A DNA stretch of 35,275 bases from an uncultured Clostridium sp. GTDB taxonomy: Bacteria > Bacillota_A > Clostridia > TANB77 > CAG-508. The position numbers and the translations under genes are program-made. Shown here piece by piece: positions 18,278 to 26,856 of this stretch. Under the pieces are notes generated by a model that was not told the DNA's origin, did not search any database, and was given only the letters and a program-made list of their open reading frames with translations. Position 1 is the stretch's first letter, and each line of letters begins with the position of its first letter. The DNA lies in contig CAKNIU010000009.1 of NCBI GenBank assembly GCA_930980675.1, positions 1 through 35,275 of the forward strand, given 5' to 3'.

Positions 18278-18487
18278 GTTACAATTCACTGTTAAATCAT
18301 TTTTTTCTTAAGCTTCAATATACATTCTTCCGCATTTCACTGCGCGGGTCGCTTCGCTCCAGCTTGCCCGCTCCACTTCGCAGATAACCCGTATTACAGG
18401 TCATAATTGCTGTGACTGCTCTCGTTCGCTGAAATGCTCTAGAACATATATTGAAGCTTATCTAAAAAAGAAACTGTGAATTGTAAC
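18278..18487. mobile_element. MITE-like inverted-repeat element with a GC-rich core (copy 1)
   Basis: A 210-base non-coding element. Its ends are the perfect 12-bp inverted repeat GTTACAATTCAC (18278-18289) / GTGAATTGTAAC (18476-18487). Inside, TAAGCTTCAATATA (18309-18322) pairs with 18447-18460, and GCATTTC (18332-18338) with 18431-18437. It could fold into one long imperfect hairpin. The core (18339-18430) is far richer in G and C than any gene nearby and holds small palindromic words such as TCGCTTCGCTCC and CTCGTTCGCT, plus an inner GCGGG/CCCGC pair. No ORF of note was found inside. The core style is shared with 23753-24002. A mobilisable palindromic element is most likely; a structured RNA is the alternative. 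Confidence 0.7.
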
Positions 18488-18508
18488 ATCGAATACTTTT
18501 AATATAAT
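18481..18508 (+). promoter_or_regulatory. Promoter using the end of inverted-repeat element 1
   Basis: TTGTAA (18481-18486) lies within the right terminal repeat of the element. A perfect TATAAT (18503-18508) follows after 16 bases. The next gene starts at 18532, so the element appears to supply the -35 box for it. Confidence 0.5.
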
Positions 18509-18531
18509 AAAAAACTACAAAGGAGAAACAA

Positions 18532-20025
18532 GTGAAGTCTAAACTTTTACAAAAAGATTATAGTGAAGAATTAGAAGAAATATGCGAAAGCAAAAGGTTT
18601 GACAAAGAAGCTCAAAACCTTTTGCTTAGCATGCTTTATAAAATTGATGGAGCATATAATGACTATAAAACTGTAAAAAGAGAAGTACCTTCAAAAGAAG
18701 ATTTTTTAGAAAACATAATAGAAATAGTAGAAAAATATTGCAAGGAAATAGAAATAGCAAAACCAAATTCAGAATTAGAAAAAGAATTAACTAAGTCAAG
18801 ATGCAAAATAGTAGAAGAAGAACCAAATAATAAATATAATAATGAACAAAAAGTTATATTTTTTCCAAATGAAAAAGTAGTATTGTATAGTATAATAAAA
18901 GCTGGTTTGGAAAAAATCAATTCTAATTTGAGCTTAAAAGATAAGTCTATGTTAGGAGCAGTGCAAATAGGAAAATGTATTTCAAGTTCAGAAGTAATAC
19001 GAGATTTTAATGGATTTTCTTGGTCACAAATAGTAAATGAAATTGAAAGCTTAGAATGTAATGCATTATATACAGATTTAATATTTTTACTAGGTGAAAA
19101 ATACGTAAATAACTTGAAATCAAGTAATATAGAAAAAATAAATAATGTTGTTCCAAGTGAAGTGTTAGAACAAATGCAAAAAATAGCAACAAAGTTTTAT
19201 TTAGAGTATGATGAAAAACAAGCTGAGATCGCATTAAATAATTTAAAAAATGACAAAGCAAAACTTAAAGAAATGGAAGCAGGAACAGAGTATGTTGAAA
19301 ACATAACTAAAATAAAGAAAGATTTACTTGGAAAAATAAAAGAAATAGATGAAGAGCTTAACAATCCTAAAGAATTAAGAGATGCATATATTAAATACAA
19401 TAAAGACCTACCAAATGAGCAAAAAATATTTAGTGTTAGTCATTATGAAGAAATGATACAAAAGAAAAGACAGAGGATTTTAAACGAAATAGAAGAATAT
19501 AACAAACTTCAAAATCCTATAGAATTTGTCAAAATTAAACAAGAAATAGAAAATAGGATAAAATTTGCAGAAGAAGTAAATACTTTAAAAATTGAAGATT
19601 TGCAGAAAGTATTTTTTAAAGAGTTTAGTAAACTTTTAGATGATTTGAACGAAAAAGATAGATTAATAGACTATATTTACAAAATTAGATATTTAAAATA
19701 TTTACCAGTAAGCAAAAATAAATTCATGGAAAATATAATAGACTTTTCTGACTTAGAACAAAATACAATAAAAAAATGCATTGAGAAAAATATAATAACA
19801 CCAATTTCAAATAATGCAAAAACAGATTACCTATTGCTAAAAAGTTTATTTGAAACAAGAAATATTTCAATAGAAGGATTGCAAGTTAAGCTAAATGTAC
19901 AAGATTGCAAGCTAATTTCTGAAATATATGATGGAGATATTTTGGATAGTACAAATGAAGTAGAACTTCCACAAGGAAGCAACATACATTTGAGAAAAAC
20001 AAAAAAAGTCAAGATTTTTGGCTAA
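18532..20025 (+). CDS. Uncharacterised coiled-coil protein
   Basis: 497 aa, not recognised. It is highly charged (Lys, Glu, Asn), with predicted coiled-coil stretches at about residues 225-340 (EIALNNLKNDKAKLKEMEAG, EMIQKKRQRILNEIEEYNKL). I see no signal peptide, membrane segment, P-loop or metal motif, so it is probably cytoplasmic. The C-terminal 60 residues look beta-rich and end in a basic HLRKTKKVKIFG tail. The start is GTG at 18532 behind AAAGGAG. It is preceded by the GC-rich inverted-repeat element and followed after 71 bases by a beta-CASP gene, with which it may be co-transcribed. Base composition matches its neighbours, so recent transfer is not suggested. Confidence 0.85.
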   Translation: MKSKLLQKDYSEELEEICESKRFDKEAQNLLLSMLYKIDGAYNDYKTVKREVPSKEDFLENIIEIVEKYCKEIEIAKPNSELEKELTKSRCKIVEEEPNNKYNNEQKVIFFPNEKVVLYSIIKAGLEKINSNLSLKDKSMLGAVQIGKCISSSEVIRDFNGFSWSQIVNEIESLECNALYTDLIFLLGEKYVNNLKSSNIEKINNVVPSEVLEQMQKIATKFYLEYDEKQAEIALNNLKNDKAKLKEMEAGTEYVENITKIKKDLLGKIKEIDEELNNPKELRDAYIKYNKDLPNEQKIFSVSHYEEMIQKKRQRILNEIEEYNKLQNPIEFVKIKQEIENRIKFAEEVNTLKIEDLQKVFFKEFSKLLDDLNEKDRLIDYIYKIRYLKYLPVSKNKFMENIIDFSDLEQNTIKKCIEKNIITPISNNAKTDYLLLKSLFETRNISIEGLQVKLNVQDCKLISEIYDGDILDSTNEVELPQGSNIHLRKTKKVKIFG

Positions 20026-20096
20026 GGTTTATAGGTAAAGCCATAAAACCTAAATTTATTACAAAAGATATAAATTTATCTTTGGAAAAGGATTTT

Positions 20097-21752
20097 ATGA
20101 GAGTTACGTTTTTAGGAGCAACAGAAACTGTTACTGGATCAAACTTTTTAGTAGAAGGTGCAGGAAAAAGGTTTTTAGTAGATTGTGGGTTACATCAAGG
20201 TAAATATGAAGAGGAAATTTTAAATGATGAACCTTTTGATTATGATATAAATACAATAGATTTTATGCTTTTAACTCATGCACACATAGACCATTCAGGA
20301 AGAATACCAAAACTTTATAAAGAAGGATATAGAAAGCCAATATATGCAACAAAAGCAACTAGAGATTTATGCTCTATAATGCTTCCAGATAGTGGTCATA
20401 TACAAGAATCAGAAAATGAAATAAAAAATAAGAAGAGAAAAAGAAATGGTCAAAAGCCAATAGAACCACTTTATACAGTAGAAGATGCAGAAAGTTCAAT
20501 GGAGCTATTTATACCTGTAAAATATGATGAGATTATTAAAATAGATGATAATATTTCAGCAAGATTTAATGATGCTGGTCATATGCTTGGCTCAAGCATA
20601 ATTGAAATATGGATTGCAGAAAACGGGGAAACTAAAAAAGTTGTATTTAGTGGAGATATAGGGAATAACGATATCCCTTTACTTTCAAGTCCAACAATGA
20701 TTGAAAATGCAGATTATTTAATAATGGAATCAACTTATGGAGATAGATTACATCTAAAAAATGATCAAAAAGCTTCTATGTTTTTGGATATAGTTTCAGA
20801 AACTTTAGAAAATGGCGGAACAGTTGTAATTCCATCATTTGCAGTAGGTAGAACTCAAGAAATATTGTTTGAACTAGATAAAATAAAGGACTTAAGAAAA
20901 AATGATGAGGCTTTTGCAAAAGAGTATGATACACTTATGAAAGCAAAAGTTTATGTAGATAGCCCACTTGCTACATCTGCAACAGAAGTATTTAGAGCAA
21001 ATATGGATTTGTTCAAACCTGAAATACAAGAGTTTATAAGAAGAGGAGATAATCCACTAGATTTTCCTGGACTAACATTTACACAAACTGTAGAAGAATC
21101 AAAAGCTTTAAATGAATCAGACGAGCCTTGTATAATTATTTCTGCAAGTGGTATGTGTGATGTAGGCAGAATAAAACATCATTTAAAACACAATATATGG
21201 AACCCAAAAAGTACTATACTTTTTGTTGGATATCAAGCTCCTGGAACACTAGGAAGAAGAATAGTTGATGGTGAAAAAAAGGTAAAAATACTTGGTGAGG
21301 AATTTGCTGTAAAAGCTAGAATTGAATATATAGAAGGATATTCTGGACATGCAGACCAAGAATGGCTACTAAACTTTGTATATTCATTTACAAGTAAAAT
21401 GCCAGAACACATATTTTTAGTACATGGTGAGCCACATTCACAAGATGCATTAAAGCAAAAAATAGAAGAAACAACAAATATAGGAGTAACAATACCTAAA
21501 TATGGCGAAACATATACTTTAGACAGCACATTAGAAAAATGTCAACATTGTGTAAATCCTGCTAATAAACAAAAACAAAGAATTGATATATTAGATAAAA
21601 TGGATGCTTTGGAAAGTGAAATAGAAGAAATGAAGCATAATTTAAAAGAAAATATTAGATTATCTTCTAATTATGATGACGATATGGTAAAATTGAATAA
21701 CAGAGTAAACGATTTAAGAAAACAAATTATTGAGATTATGCAAAATAAATAA
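20097..21752 (+). CDS. MBL-fold beta-CASP ribonuclease-like protein (CPSF family)
   Basis: 551 aa from the ATG at 20097. AAAAGGA precedes this ATG correctly, while the TTG at 20082 lies just before that site. The metallo-beta-lactamase core carries the zinc motif HAHIDH at residues 61-66 (LTHAHIDHSGRIPKLY), and NDAGHMLGS and FSGDIGNNDIPLL follow. The beta-CASP part includes VIPSFAVGRTQEIL, IIISASGMCDVGRIKHHL and the C-terminal EYIEGYSGHADQEWLLNF and FLVHGEP motifs. This is the RNA-specific MBL group related to eukaryotic CPSF-73. A role in RNA cleavage is likely from the family but untested here. The last 60 residues form a short coiled coil (IEEMKHNLKENIRLS) that may mediate oligomerisation. 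The GH15 gene starts 17 bases later, so they share an operon. Confidence 0.9.
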   Translation: MRVTFLGATETVTGSNFLVEGAGKRFLVDCGLHQGKYEEEILNDEPFDYDINTIDFMLLTHAHIDHSGRIPKLYKEGYRKPIYATKATRDLCSIMLPDSGHIQESENEIKNKKRKRNGQKPIEPLYTVEDAESSMELFIPVKYDEIIKIDDNISARFNDAGHMLGSSIIEIWIAENGETKKVVFSGDIGNNDIPLLSSPTMIENADYLIMESTYGDRLHLKNDQKASMFLDIVSETLENGGTVVIPSFAVGRTQEILFELDKIKDLRKNDEAFAKEYDTLMKAKVYVDSPLATSATEVFRANMDLFKPEIQEFIRRGDNPLDFPGLTFTQTVEESKALNESDEPCIIISASGMCDVGRIKHHLKHNIWNPKSTILFVGYQAPGTLGRRIVDGEKKVKILGEEFAVKARIEYIEGYSGHADQEWLLNFVYSFTSKMPEHIFLVHGEPHSQDALKQKIEETTNIGVTIPKYGETYTLDSTLEKCQHCVNPANKQKQRIDILDKMDALESEIEEMKHNLKENIRLSSNYDDDMVKLNNRVNDLRKQIIEIMQNK

Positions 21753-21769
21753 AAAAGGAGTAAATTCAA

Positions 21770-23752
21770 ATGAAGAAAAAGTATTACAATGATGCATTTA
21801 TAGGTAACAAAGATTTAATTGCTACATTTAGCAAATATGGAGAATTACTAAGATTATATTATCCTTCTCCAGACTATATGCAATATTCAGATTTTTATCA
21901 TATTGGAGTAAAAATAAATGATTCTAATATCATATATTTACATAATGACGTAAATAACAGATATGATCAACACTATGAAGATGATACAAATGTATTAGTT
22001 ACTGATATTGAAAATACTTACTTTAACCTAAAAGTAAAGCAAATAGATTGTGCAATGATAAGCCAAGATATTTTACTAAAAAAATATGTTTTTAAAAATG
22101 ACAATACAATAGATTTAGACTTAAAATTTCTAGTACATTCAAAAGTATTCTCATCATATAACAATACTGCAGGTGGTATGATTTCAAATAATGCTTTAAT
22201 ACAATACAGTCACAATTATACTTGTGCAACTTTTTCTAAAGAGAAATTATATAGTCATCAGTTAAATAATGTAGATAATAATATCAAATCAGGAAATATT
22301 TATGATAAAGATTATATTGGTATGAGTGCTAACAGTGCAATAAGTTATGATTTAGGTGTAATTAAACCAGGCGAAACAAGAGAGTTTTACATGTACATAT
22401 ATATTTCATCAGGGGATGATAGCCTAACTGAAATACAAGAACAAATAGAAAAAGTTAGAAGAATAGATGTAAATAAAGAAATCAACAAGGTAATAAAACA
22501 TTGGAAAAAATATGTTGAAGAACACGATACATTAAACCTAAAGCCAGATGGATCTGACTATATGGATAAAATAATTCAAATATATAAAAGAACTATTTTA
22601 CTTATGGCATTATTAATCAATGAAAGAACAGGTGGAATTTCTGCTTCTGTTGAAGTTGATGAAGAAAGAGATAAATCAGGAAGGTATGCATATTGCTGGC
22701 CTAGAGATTCAGTTTTAGTATATAAGGCTTTAGACTTTATTGGGTTTGAAAGTATGTCTAAAAAATTGTATGAAAACTTTTTAAGAAAAACACAAGAAAA
22801 AAATGGAATGTGGGAGCAAAGATTTTATACAGATGGAAGACTAGCACCTTGCTGGGGATATCAAATAGATGAAACTGCAACAGTAGTTTATGGAGCTTAT
22901 AGGCATTTTCTAGTTATGGCAAGAAAGACGGGAAAGAAAGATACTAAATTTTTAAAAGATAATTTAAAAATGTTAGAAAAGGGGGCAAAATTCCTTGAAA
23001 AATATATGGACTATATTTTAGGTAAAGAAGAAACAGAAGATAAAGTTAGAATGGAACTAGAAAAAGATTACAACTATAAAGAAAGAGACGAAATATACAA
23101 ACATCCAAGCTATGACTTATGGGAAAATACAGAAGGAATACATTTATATTCATTATCTGCAATATATTCAGCATTTGACTCAATGATAAAAACTTATGAT
23201 GAAGTATATGATTTGTTTGACAAGAACAGATTAAAACAAGACGACATCTTAAAATGCAAAAAGAAATTAGAAGAATATAAAAGGGATACAAAAAAGTACA
23301 TTTTAGATAATTTAGTAGATAAAAAAATGAATGTATTGCTAAGAAATACAACAGATAGACTCGTAGATATAAGTGTTATAGCGGGGGTATTCCCATTTAG
23401 AGTATTTGACATGAATGAAAAATTTGTACAAAATACAGTTGACCAAATAAATATGACATTAAGAACTTATTCCGGAGGATATTTAAGATACCAAGGAGAT
23501 GGATATCTTGGCGGTAATAATCCTTGGATAATTGCAACAGGCTGGATGGGACTATATTTTCATGCTGCTGGTGATGATAAAAAAGCAAATGAATGCTTGA
23601 ACTTTATAGTACAAAGCGCTACCCCACAAGGATTCTTAGCAGAACAATCAAATAGTGATTTGAATGAAAAATGGGTTATTGGTCTTGCTTGGTCACATGC
23701 AGTATTTATAGAATTGCTTGTATTTTTGAAAAATGGAAATAAGGAATATTAA
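21770..23752 (+). CDS. Glycoside hydrolase family 15 (glucoamylase-type)
   Basis: 660 aa: an N-terminal beta-sandwich domain (about 1-260) followed by an (alpha/alpha)6 barrel. Family hallmarks are RYAYCWPRDSVLVYKALDF, MWEQRFYTDGRLAPCWGYQIDETATVVYG, YDLWENTEGIHLYSLSAIYSAF (likely general acid Glu) and GFLAEQSNSDLNEKWVIGLAWSHA (likely catalytic base). There is no signal peptide, so it acts in the cytoplasm, probably releasing glucose from maltodextrin or glycogen-derived oligosaccharides. The product could enter the glycolysis encoded at the start of the window. The start has an AAAAAGGAG site. It is closely coupled to the beta-CASP gene, an unexplained pairing, and is followed at once by the second inverted-repeat element. 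Confidence 0.92.
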   Translation: MKKKYYNDAFIGNKDLIATFSKYGELLRLYYPSPDYMQYSDFYHIGVKINDSNIIYLHNDVNNRYDQHYEDDTNVLVTDIENTYFNLKVKQIDCAMISQDILLKKYVFKNDNTIDLDLKFLVHSKVFSSYNNTAGGMISNNALIQYSHNYTCATFSKEKLYSHQLNNVDNNIKSGNIYDKDYIGMSANSAISYDLGVIKPGETREFYMYIYISSGDDSLTEIQEQIEKVRRIDVNKEINKVIKHWKKYVEEHDTLNLKPDGSDYMDKIIQIYKRTILLMALLINERTGGISASVEVDEERDKSGRYAYCWPRDSVLVYKALDFIGFESMSKKLYENFLRKTQEKNGMWEQRFYTDGRLAPCWGYQIDETATVVYGAYRHFLVMARKTGKKDTKFLKDNLKMLEKGAKFLEKYMDYILGKEETEDKVRMELEKDYNYKERDEIYKHPSYDLWENTEGIHLYSLSAIYSAFDSMIKTYDEVYDLFDKNRLKQDDILKCKKKLEEYKRDTKKYILDNLVDKKMNVLLRNTTDRLVDISVIAGVFPFRVFDMNEKFVQNTVDQINMTLRTYSGGYLRYQGDGYLGGNNPWIIATGWMGLYFHAAGDDKKANECLNFIVQSATPQGFLAEQSNSDLNEKWVIGLAWSHAVFIELLVFLKNGNKEY

Positions 23753-24002
23753 TTTTACGTTGGGGACGGTTCTTATCGTAAAATGTTTTCTAACAAAGCC
23801 ACAATATACGTTCTTTCCTATTTTACTTCGCGGTTCGTTCGCAAAATGCTCACTCAGCGCTCGTACGTTCTCACTTCGCTACTGAGAACAAGACTCAATT
23901 GAATATTTTGCTGTCCGCTCCATTTCACTAAAATGGAAAGAAGTATATTGTGTGGCTTTAAATATATATTTTTTTACGAAAAGGACCGTCCCCATCGTAA
24001 AA
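23753..24002. mobile_element. MITE-like inverted-repeat element with a GC-rich core (copy 2)
   Basis: A 250-base element that begins one base after the GH15 stop and ends just before the radA ribosome binding site. The terminal arms are 31 bases (23753-23783 and 23972-24002). Each runs from TTTTACG to CGTAAAA around a GGGGACGG(T/C) core, and they are inverted to each other with few mismatches. A second, inner inverted repeat lies at 23795-23818 (AAAGCCACAATATAC then TTCTTTCC) and 23935-23959. The GC-rich centre (about 23829-23920) contains TTCGTTCGC, CGCTCGTACG and CACTTCGCT words like those in copy 1. It has no credible ORF. It may be a mobilisable palindrome, possibly moved in trans by a REP-associated (Y1-type) transposase encoded elsewhere. 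Confidence 0.72.
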
Positions 24003-24018
24003 AGAAAGGATGTTAAAA

Positions 24019-25386
24019 ATGGCGAAAGCAAAGACAATTTTTGTTTGTAGCTCATGCGGATATGAATCACCAAAATGGCTGGGCAAATGTCCAGCCTGTA
24101 ATGAGTGGAATACATTTTATGAAGAAAAAGAGCAAAAAGTAGTAGGAACAGATGGAAAGCAAAAAACAGCAGCAAAACCAACTTTGCTTAAAAATGTAGA
24201 AGGCAAAGAAGCTATAAGAGTTCAAACTGGGTACCAAGAACTAGACAGAGTTTTAGGAGGAGGTTTAGTCAAAGGCTCTTTAGTCTTGGTTGGTGGTGAA
24301 CCTGGTATTGGTAAGTCTACACTAATTTTACAATTGTGTAATAAAATAGCTTGCTTAGGTGAAGATTCAAAAGTTTTATACGTTTCTGGAGAAGAGTCAG
24401 CAGAGCAGGTTAAACTAAGAGCAGATAGATTAGGCATAACTAGTGATAATATAATGTTTTTAGGCGAAACTGACATAGATGCGGTAGATAGCGAGATTGC
24501 TTCAATGAATCCAAAACTTGTTGTAATAGACTCCATTCAAACAATGTATTCTTCAGAAATAACCTCAGCTCCAGGAACTGTAAGTCAAGTTAGAGAAATA
24601 ACAGCTAGAATAATGAGAGTGTGTAAGCAAAATCAAATAACCACAATTATAATAGGACACGTAACTAAAGATGGAAATATAGCAGGACCAAGGGTTCTAG
24701 AACATATGGTTGATACAGTTTTATATATAGAAGGAGAAAGATATTTTTCATACAGAATTGTCAGAAGTGTAAAAAATAGATTTGGTTCTACTAATGAAGT
24801 TGGAATGTTTGAAATGCAAAACGAAGGAATGATAGAAGTAACAAACCCATCATCAATTCTAATTTCAGAAGGTAGCGATAAATATTCTGGTTCAGTTATA
24901 ATATGTACAATTGAAGGTACAAGACCACTTTTAGTAGAAGTACAAGCATTAACTACAATGAGTGTTTATGGTATACCTAAAAGGACTGCAAATGGCGTGG
25001 ACTTTAATAAATTAGCATTACTAATAGCAGTGTTAGAAAAAAGGGCAAACCTAGCGCTTGGTAACCAAGATGTTTACTTAAATGTTGTAAGTGGAATGAG
25101 AATAAATGAACCTGCAGCAGACTTAGGCATTGCATTAGTTGTAGCATCAAGCTTTAAGAACATTAGTATACCTAAAGATATAGCTGTTATTGGAGAAGTT
25201 GGACTTACTGGAGAAATAAGAAGTGTAAATTTAATAGATAAAAGATTAAAGGAAATAGAAAGACTAGGATTTAAAAGGTGCATTATACCAGAAAATAACA
25301 AAAAACTCTTGAAAAATAAGTATAATTTAGATATAATAGGTGTCAGAAATATAAATGATGCTTTAAGAGCAGTTGAGATAAAATAA
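24019..25386 (+). CDS. radA: DNA repair protein RadA
   Basis: 455 aa from the ATG at 24019, which sits 8 bases after AAAGGA and gives the family's standard MAKxK start. The ATG at 24010 overlaps that binding site. An N-terminal zinc finger uses Cys10, Cys13, Cys24 and Cys27. The RecA-like core has Walker A GGEPGIGKST and the RadA-specific KNRFG motif (VKNRFGSTNEVG). The C-terminal Lon-protease-like domain shows KLALLIAVLEKRANL and GEVGLTGEIRSV. RadA is a hexameric helicase that promotes branch migration in recombinational repair and transformation. It is followed by disA, the classic clostridial and bacillar order; here the upstream ctsR-mcs-clpC genes are replaced by a GH15 gene and the palindromic element. 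Confidence 0.97.
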   Translation: MAKAKTIFVCSSCGYESPKWLGKCPACNEWNTFYEEKEQKVVGTDGKQKTAAKPTLLKNVEGKEAIRVQTGYQELDRVLGGGLVKGSLVLVGGEPGIGKSTLILQLCNKIACLGEDSKVLYVSGEESAEQVKLRADRLGITSDNIMFLGETDIDAVDSEIASMNPKLVVIDSIQTMYSSEITSAPGTVSQVREITARIMRVCKQNQITTIIIGHVTKDGNIAGPRVLEHMVDTVLYIEGERYFSYRIVRSVKNRFGSTNEVGMFEMQNEGMIEVTNPSSILISEGSDKYSGSVIICTIEGTRPLLVEVQALTTMSVYGIPKRTANGVDFNKLALLIAVLEKRANLALGNQDVYLNVVSGMRINEPAADLGIALVVASSFKNISIPKDIAVIGEVGLTGEIRSVNLIDKRLKEIERLGFKRCIIPENNKKLLKNKYNLDIIGVRNINDALRAVEIK

Positions 25387-25471
25387 GGCAATTATAAAAA
25401 TACTTGTTAATAAAATAAGGAAAGTACAAAAGCAAAAAAGTTTAATAATAACTGAAAGGAAGGCTTGAAAA

Positions 25472-26536
25472 ATGGCAATTAAAGAAAATGATTTTATTAA
25501 CATTTTAAAACTTATAGCACCTGGTACACCTATTAGAGAAGGTCTAGAAAATATATTAAAAGCCAAAACTGGTGCTTTAATAGTAATTGGCGAAAACAAA
25601 GAAGTAATGGATTTAGTTGATGGTGGATTCAATATTGATGTTGATTATACATCTGCAAGACTTTACGAGTTAGCAAAAATGGATGGAGCAATTATACTAA
25701 GTTCAGATTTGAAAAAAATATTATTTGCTAATACCCAATTAGTTCCTCCACAATCAATTCCTACTCAAGAAACAGGTACAAGGCATAGAACAGCTGAACG
25801 TGTTGCAAAACAAACAGGAAATATTGTAATTAGTATTTCTCAAAGAAGAGGAATAATAACAATTTATCAAGGAAACAATCGTTATGTATTAGAAGACACA
25901 TCAAGAGTAGCATCAGAAGCAAATCAAGCTCTTCAGACAGTTGAAAAATATAAAAAAGTATTGGACAACAGGCTTAACTTACTTAATGAATATGAATTTA
26001 ATGATATTGTTACACTTCAAATTGTTATAGAAACATTGCAAAGAGCAGGAATGCTTATGCAAGTAGTTGATGAAGTTGAAAGAGCAATTTATGAATTAGG
26101 TACAGATGGAAGACTAATAGAAATGCAATTAGAAGAATTAACAGATGGCATAAATGAAGAAGTTGAACTAATTATAAAAGATTATGTTAAAGGCAAAAAT
26201 GCAGATAAAGCCTTAGAAAAAATACAAAATATGACACATGAAGAACTTATGATTTCAACAAATATTGCTAAAGCACTTGGATTTACAGCTCAAGACAGTT
26301 ATGATGAAGTTAGTGTATATACAAGAGGATATAGAATACTTAGTAAAATTCCAAGAATGCCAAGTAATATAGTGGATAATTTAGTTAAAAAGTTTAAATC
26401 TTTTCAAAATTTATTACAAGCAAATATTGAAGAATTAGATGCTGTTGATGGTATTGGAGAAATAAGAGCTAGAACTATAAAAAGGTCATTAAAAAGAATG
26501 CAGGAGCAGTTCCTGTTTGATAATTTAATTGGGTAA
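25472..26536 (+). CDS. disA: DNA integrity scanning protein DisA, diadenylate cyclase
   Basis: 354 aa, the usual length. The N-terminal DAC domain has the DGA motif at Asp71-Ala73 (MDGAIILSSD) and the RHR motif at 104-106 (GTRHRTAERV), both needed to make c-di-AMP from two ATP. A helical linker and a C-terminal helix-hairpin-helix DNA-binding domain (LQANIEELDAVDGIGEIRARTIKRSL) follow. The protein forms octamers that scan DNA and lower c-di-AMP synthesis at branched structures; RadA is a known partner. It starts 86 bases after radA with a GAAAGGAAGG site. An MntA-HepT pair begins 12 bases after its stop, so all four genes are probably in one transcript. Confidence 0.97.
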   Translation: MAIKENDFINILKLIAPGTPIREGLENILKAKTGALIVIGENKEVMDLVDGGFNIDVDYTSARLYELAKMDGAIILSSDLKKILFANTQLVPPQSIPTQETGTRHRTAERVAKQTGNIVISISQRRGIITIYQGNNRYVLEDTSRVASEANQALQTVEKYKKVLDNRLNLLNEYEFNDIVTLQIVIETLQRAGMLMQVVDEVERAIYELGTDGRLIEMQLEELTDGINEEVELIIKDYVKGKNADKALEKIQNMTHEELMISTNIAKALGFTAQDSYDEVSVYTRGYRILSKIPRMPSNIVDNLVKKFKSFQNLLQANIEELDAVDGIGEIRARTIKRSLKRMQEQFLFDNLIG

Positions 26537-26547
26537 GGAGAATAGAA

Positions 26548-26856
26548 ATGAAAAATGATATATATACTATAGCTGATATAAGGCAGATCTTAAATAAGGT
26601 TTTAAAAAATACAAAAGTAAAGAAAGCAATATTATTTGGTTCATATGCCAAAAATATGCCCACAAAAGAAAGCGACATAGACATTATGATAGATTGCGAA
26701 GGACAAGTTAAAGGATTGGAATTTTATAAAATTATGGATGAGATAGGAGAAAGTTTTGATAAAGATGTAGATGTTATAGAAAAAATTGAAATAGAAAAAA
26801 ATTCTCCAATAGAAAAAGAAATAGATAAAACAGGAGTAGTAGTGTATGAAAAGTAA
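26548..26856 (+). CDS. mntA: MntA-type minimal nucleotidyltransferase antitoxin
   Basis: 102 aa. A minimal nucleotidyltransferase with the G-S-X10-D-X-D active site at Gly31, Ser32, Asp43 and Asp45 (GSYAKNMPTKESDID), and the third acidic residue probably Asp75 in FDKDVDV. In studied pairs MntA neutralises the HEPN toxin by adding AMP units to a tyrosine next to its active site. All catalytic residues are present here, so that mechanism is plausible. It overlaps the HepT gene by 11 bases, which couples their translation. It begins 12 bases after disA with GGAGAA as binding site. Confidence 0.92.
   Translation: MKNDIYTIADIRQILNKVLKNTKVKKAILFGSYAKNMPTKESDIDIMIDCEGQVKGLEFYKIMDEIGESFDKDVDVIEKIEIEKNSPIEKEIDKTGVVVYEK

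Noticed and set aside
18339..18430. A CRISPR array or tRNA cluster in the GC-rich core
   Set aside because: There are no regularly spaced direct repeats and no cloverleaf or T-loop signature; the structure is inverted-repeat only.
20026..20060. Terminator between the 497-aa gene and the beta-CASP gene
   Set aside because: AGGTTT/AAACCT can pair only with bulges and no T-run follows, so read-through is more likely.
20082..20096. TTG start for the beta-CASP gene
   Set aside because: It overlaps the AAAAGGA site that serves the ATG at 20097, and the family normally begins at MRVTFLGA-type sequence.
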